Source of the DNA: Bog-532 sp965277615
Lineage (GTDB): Bacteria; Actinomycetota; Actinomycetes; Streptosporangiales; Streptosporangiaceae
Length of the DNA: 64,000 nt
Direction: 5' to 3'
NCBI GenBank assembly: GCA_965277615.1
Contig: CBDIDG010000006.1
Coordinates: forward strand, 930,001-994,000
Under the pieces are notes generated by a model, which worked only from the letters and a program-made list of their open reading frames with translations, ran no database searches and was not told the DNA's origin. Shown in pieces: positions 61,340 through 64,000 of this stretch. The translations under genes were made by a program, and so were the position numbers. Position 1 is the stretch's first letter, and each line of letters starts with the position of its first letter.

Positions 61340-62359
61340 ATGGCGACGCAGGGGACAGCCCCGATGGTCAGCGCGGCGGCGGCCCACATTCCCAGCCCCG
61401 CGGTCAGCGGCTTCCACATCGGGCCAGCGTTCATTCACTACTACGCCGTGATGTACCTGGTCGGGATCGCCGCCGCGATCTTCATCACCCGCCGCCGCTG
61501 GGTCCGCGCGGGCGGCGACCCGGAACTGATGTACGACGTCGCCATGTGGGCCGTGCCCGCGGGCATCATCGGCGGCCGCATCTACTTCGACATCACCACC
61601 CCGGCCTACATCCCGCACGTCTGGTACGGCGTGCTGGCGGTGTGGGACGGCGGCCTTGGCATCTGGGGCGCGATCCCGATCGCCGTGCTGGTCGGCATCT
61701 GGCGGGTCCACCGGTTCGGCGGCCGCATCACCCTGGCCATGGATGCGGTGGCGCCCGCGCTGCTGGTGGCCCAGGGCATCGGCCGGATTGGCAACTACTT
61801 CAACAAGGAACTGTTCGGCGGGCCGACCAGCCTGCCGTGGGGGCTGCAGATCCCGCTGGCTTACCGGCCGGCCGGTTACACCGCGTTCGCCTACTTCCAG
61901 CCCACGTTCCTTTACGAGCTGATCTGGGACTTCGCGCTGGCCGCGTTCCTGGTCTGGCTCGGCCACCACAGCAAGATCTTCGCCCCCGGCTTGTTCGCGC
62001 TGTACGTGACGGGTTACTCGGCCTTCCGGATCTTCGAGGAGTCACTCCGGGTCGACCCGTCCCAGCATTTCCTGGGCCTGCGGCTGAACATGTACGTGGC
62101 CATCGGGCTGACCGTGGCCGGCGCGGTCTGGTTCTACCTCATCCAGCGGCGAGGCCGGCGCCGGGTCACCGCGGGCCTGCCCGCGCCCGAACTCGCGGCC
62201 GGAAACGCCCAGCCCAGCTACCAGGCCCGGGACACCGACGGGGTCCTCACCGAAGCCGGTACCGCCAACCTCGAGTCCGGGTCGGGGACCGAGGCCGAGC
62301 GGCTGGACGAGGAGCCCGCTGGTGCTGCCACCGGCGACGAGACGGCCAAGCCGGAGTAA
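61340..62359 (+). CDS. lgt: Prolipoprotein diacylglyceryl transferase
   Basis: 339 residues from ATG 61340. This membrane enzyme adds diacylglycerol from phosphatidylglycerol to the lipobox Cys of prolipoproteins. Features: seven hydrophobic helices, HYYAVMYLVGIAAAIFI, GGLGIWGAIPIAVLVG, and the signature QGIGRIGNYFNKELFGGPT with the essential Arg. Later FLYELIWDFALAAFLVWLG is conserved. A ~75-residue hydrophilic C-terminal tail (rich in Glu, Ala and Thr) is a common actinomycete addition. The kamA-like gene is convergent. Confidence 0.94.
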   Translation: MATQGTAPMVSAAAAHIPSPAVSGFHIGPAFIHYYAVMYLVGIAAAIFITRRRWVRAGGDPELMYDVAMWAVPAGIIGGRIYFDITTPAYIPHVWYGVLAVWDGGLGIWGAIPIAVLVGIWRVHRFGGRITLAMDAVAPALLVAQGIGRIGNYFNKELFGGPTSLPWGLQIPLAYRPAGYTAFAYFQPTFLYELIWDFALAAFLVWLGHHSKIFAPGLFALYVTGYSAFRIFEESLRVDPSQHFLGLRLNMYVAIGLTVAGAVWFYLIQRRGRRRVTAGLPAPELAAGNAQPSYQARDTDGVLTEAGTANLESGSGTEAERLDEEPAGAATGDETAKPE

Positions 62360-62401
62360 CCCGGCCTGGCCGCAGTAACGCTCAGGCCGCCGCGATGACG
62401 C

Positions 62402-63787
62402 TCAGGCCGGGAGCGCCGTGGTCGCGGTGTCGGCCGTGGCCGCCCGCGAACGCCACCAGTCCTGGCCCCGCTGGGGCAGCATGTAGATCGGGTCGTAGTA
62501 GGCGTACTCCCGGCTGGTGGCCAGCTCGTCGTCGCGCTCGACCCCGGTGCGGTAGTTCTTGGTCCAGTAGGAAATGCCCAGCTCGGTGTCGTACCGCGAC
62601 ACCTGGTGCACCCAGCGCTTGCCCACGTAGGGCACGTCGCACACCACCCGTGGCGTGGCAAAGCCAGGCAGGTAGCCCATCATCTGGTGCTGCAGCTCCT
62701 GGGCCTCGCTCAGGGTCAGCCGCCAGTGCTCACTGCCCGGGATCATGTCGCACAGATAGAAGTAGTACGGCATGATCTTCGCCTCGTCGAGCAGGGCGAA
62801 GCACAGGTCCAGCAGGGCCGGGACGCTGTCGTTGGTGCCGCGCAGCAGGACGCCCTGGTTGCGAACGTCCCGGATCCCGGTGTCCAGCATGGCCCGCGCG
62901 GCCTTGGCCACCAGCGGGGTGACCGACTGGGCCGCGTTCACGTGGGTGTGGATGGCGATGCTCACCCCGCGGTCCGACGCGGTGCCGGCCAGCCGGGACA
63001 TCCCGGCCCGGACCTCGTCCGACAGCCAGTGCTGCGGCAGCCCCATCAGGGCCTTGCTGGCCAGCCGGATGTCACGGATCGACTCGATGTCCAGCAGCGC
63101 GGCGACGAACTCCTCCAGCCGCGGCCAGGGCAGGTTGGCTACGTCACCGCCGGAGACGACCACGTCCCGGACGCCGGGCGTGCGGCGCAGGTAGTTGATC
63201 ATCGCGCCGAGCCGGTCTGGCCGGGTCAAGGTGAACTTGTGCTTGTCCGCCGTGGGAGTCGGGTTGCCGACCAGGTCCATCCGGGTGCAGTGCCCGCAGT
63301 ACTGGGGGCAGGTGGGCAGCACTTCCGCCAGCACCTTGGTCGGGTAGCGGTGAGTCAGCCCCTCCACGGCCCACATCTCCGCCTCGTGCAGCGAGTCGCG
63401 CTGCGCGTACGGGTGCGAGGGCCAGTCGGCCCGCCGGTCGCTGAACACCGGGATCATGTAGCGGCGGACCGGGTCGGCGTAGAACGCGTCGGTGAAGCCG
63501 GGGTCGGACGCGGCCACCGTCGGCGCCATCGTGTTCAGCATCTGCGGCGGCACCAGCATGGACATGGTGGCCCGGGACCGCTGGTCCTGGTCCAGGTCGG
63601 TGAAGAAGGCCTCGGCCAGGCCGGCCCCCAGCACCTGGCGGAGCTGGCGCGCGTTCTTCACGCAGTGCGCCCGCTGCCACTGGGCGGACTCCCAGTCGGC
63701 CGGGCTGACATCGGCCCAGCCCGGGAAGCGGCGCCAGTCCGGCTCGATCAGCTCACGGCGCTGATATACGTAGGGCTGGTCGATCAT
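62402..63787 (-). CDS. KamA-family radical SAM aminomutase (lysine 2,3-aminomutase-like)
   Basis: 461 residues. The radical-SAM cluster is held by Cys160, Cys164 and Cys167 (CPQYCGHC), followed by TRMDLVGN. PLP and SAM contacts fit VVVSGGDVANLPW, SIAIHTHVNAAQSVTP and VRNQGVLLRGTNDSV. Relatives convert L-lysine to beta-lysine, or act on Glu or Arg; the C-terminal domain and length fit the KamA/EpmB superfamily, closest to the larger KamA branch. Substrate specificity cannot be read. No lysine-degradation genes are adjacent. ATG 63787 was chosen because family-like sequence (PYVYQRRELIEPDW) starts there. Confidence 0.88.
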   Translation of the reverse strand: MIDQPYVYQRRELIEPDWRRFPGWADVSPADWESAQWQRAHCVKNARQLRQVLGAGLAEAFFTDLDQDQRSRATMSMLVPPQMLNTMAPTVAASDPGFTDAFYADPVRRYMIPVFSDRRADWPSHPYAQRDSLHEAEMWAVEGLTHRYPTKVLAEVLPTCPQYCGHCTRMDLVGNPTPTADKHKFTLTRPDRLGAMINYLRRTPGVRDVVVSGGDVANLPWPRLEEFVAALLDIESIRDIRLASKALMGLPQHWLSDEVRAGMSRLAGTASDRGVSIAIHTHVNAAQSVTPLVAKAARAMLDTGIRDVRNQGVLLRGTNDSVPALLDLCFALLDEAKIMPYYFYLCDMIPGSEHWRLTLSEAQELQHQMMGYLPGFATPRVVCDVPYVGKRWVHQVSRYDTELGISYWTKNYRTGVERDDELATSREYAYYDPIYMLPQRGQDWWRSRAATADTATTALPA

Positions 63788-64000
63788 GGTTCGCCTCCTT
63801 GGCGGCCGGGGAGTCAGTAGATAATCCTCTCCAACCTCTATCTTATTAAAGAAGATCTCGCCAAAACAGTATCCGACAAGAGAATTTCTTGTTACGTGCC
63901 CGAGCCGGGCCGGGTCACCGCGTAAGCGGCGCCGGTCGGCCGCCGGTAACGGTTCGGCAGCAAATCGCGGTGGAGCCGAGAGCAGAAAGCGCCGGACCGG
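63788..64000. other. Upstream region of the kamA-like gene
   Basis: AT-rich from about 63815 to 63895, unlike the flanks. It contains a small palindrome, CAAGA-N5-TCTTG (63877-63891), a possible operator. A GAGGCG-like site precedes the kamA start. No gene is visible to the window end. Confidence 0.5.

Overview
The window is a chromosomal stretch of a high-GC Gram-positive actinomycete of the Streptomyces/Streptosporangiales type. This rests on very GC-rich codon use with many GTG starts, XRE-DUF5753/DUF397 pairs, DUF397-associated ATP-binding proteins, a PAC2 protein, an MsiK-type sugar ATPase, GT87 mannosyltransferases and hairpin terminators. No rRNA, tRNA or CRISPR array was recognised, and the species cannot be named from the sequence.

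Layout. 1-7.6 kb is a decayed accessory zone: an AraC regulator broken by a stop codon, a methyltransferase, an IS3-family element with clear ends, a secreted-protein gene with an in-frame TGA, an IS256-family element sitting just upstream of it, an acidic tandem-repeat protein, an anti-sigma-like ATPase, and a RelA/SpoT-domain gene coupled to a small downstream gene. 7.6-17.8 kb holds a TetR/DHA2 efflux pair, an OmpR-type two-component system, an ApbE flavin transferase, a CYTH protein, and a GT87 mannosyltransferase translationally coupled to a long isoaspartyl-methyltransferase-like protein. 18-30 kb carries selA-selB (selenocysteine decoding), a GH13 glucosidase, a second GT87, and the molybdenum-cofactor genes moaA, mobA and a DUF6457 gene. 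Selenocysteine insertion plus molybdopterin-guanine dinucleotide suggests a selenocysteine formate dehydrogenase elsewhere in the genome. 30-44 kb is mostly housekeeping and transport: ArsB-like permease, 5'-3' exonuclease, PepQ, PAC2, MsiK, Lrp, a second TetR/DHA2 pair, an SDR and a 1540-residue GH38 alpha-mannosidase.

44.5-53 kb is a second accessory island: an IS110-family transposase with a structured leader that may be a bridge RNA, a tyrosine recombinase followed by a 40-bp perfect palindrome, two small proteins of unknown function (one secreted), a repeat-rich gene-poor tract, an ATPase/XRE/DUF397 regulatory trio, and a replication-relaxation-type protein followed by a large hairpin. 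Similar short palindromic repeats lie at both edges.

53-64 kb returns to regulation and metabolism: an ArsR-type regulator behind an elaborate palindromic operator, a third DHA2 pump with a divergent MarR, LacI, dienelactone hydrolase, GNAT, a BlaI/M56 pair with a near-perfect BlaI-type operator facing a fused cyclase-family enzyme, an O-methyltransferase, lgt and a lysine 2,3-aminomutase-like radical SAM enzyme. A recurring theme is a regulator divergent from its target with a visible palindrome between them (8.3, 37.0, 55.6 and 59.6 kb).
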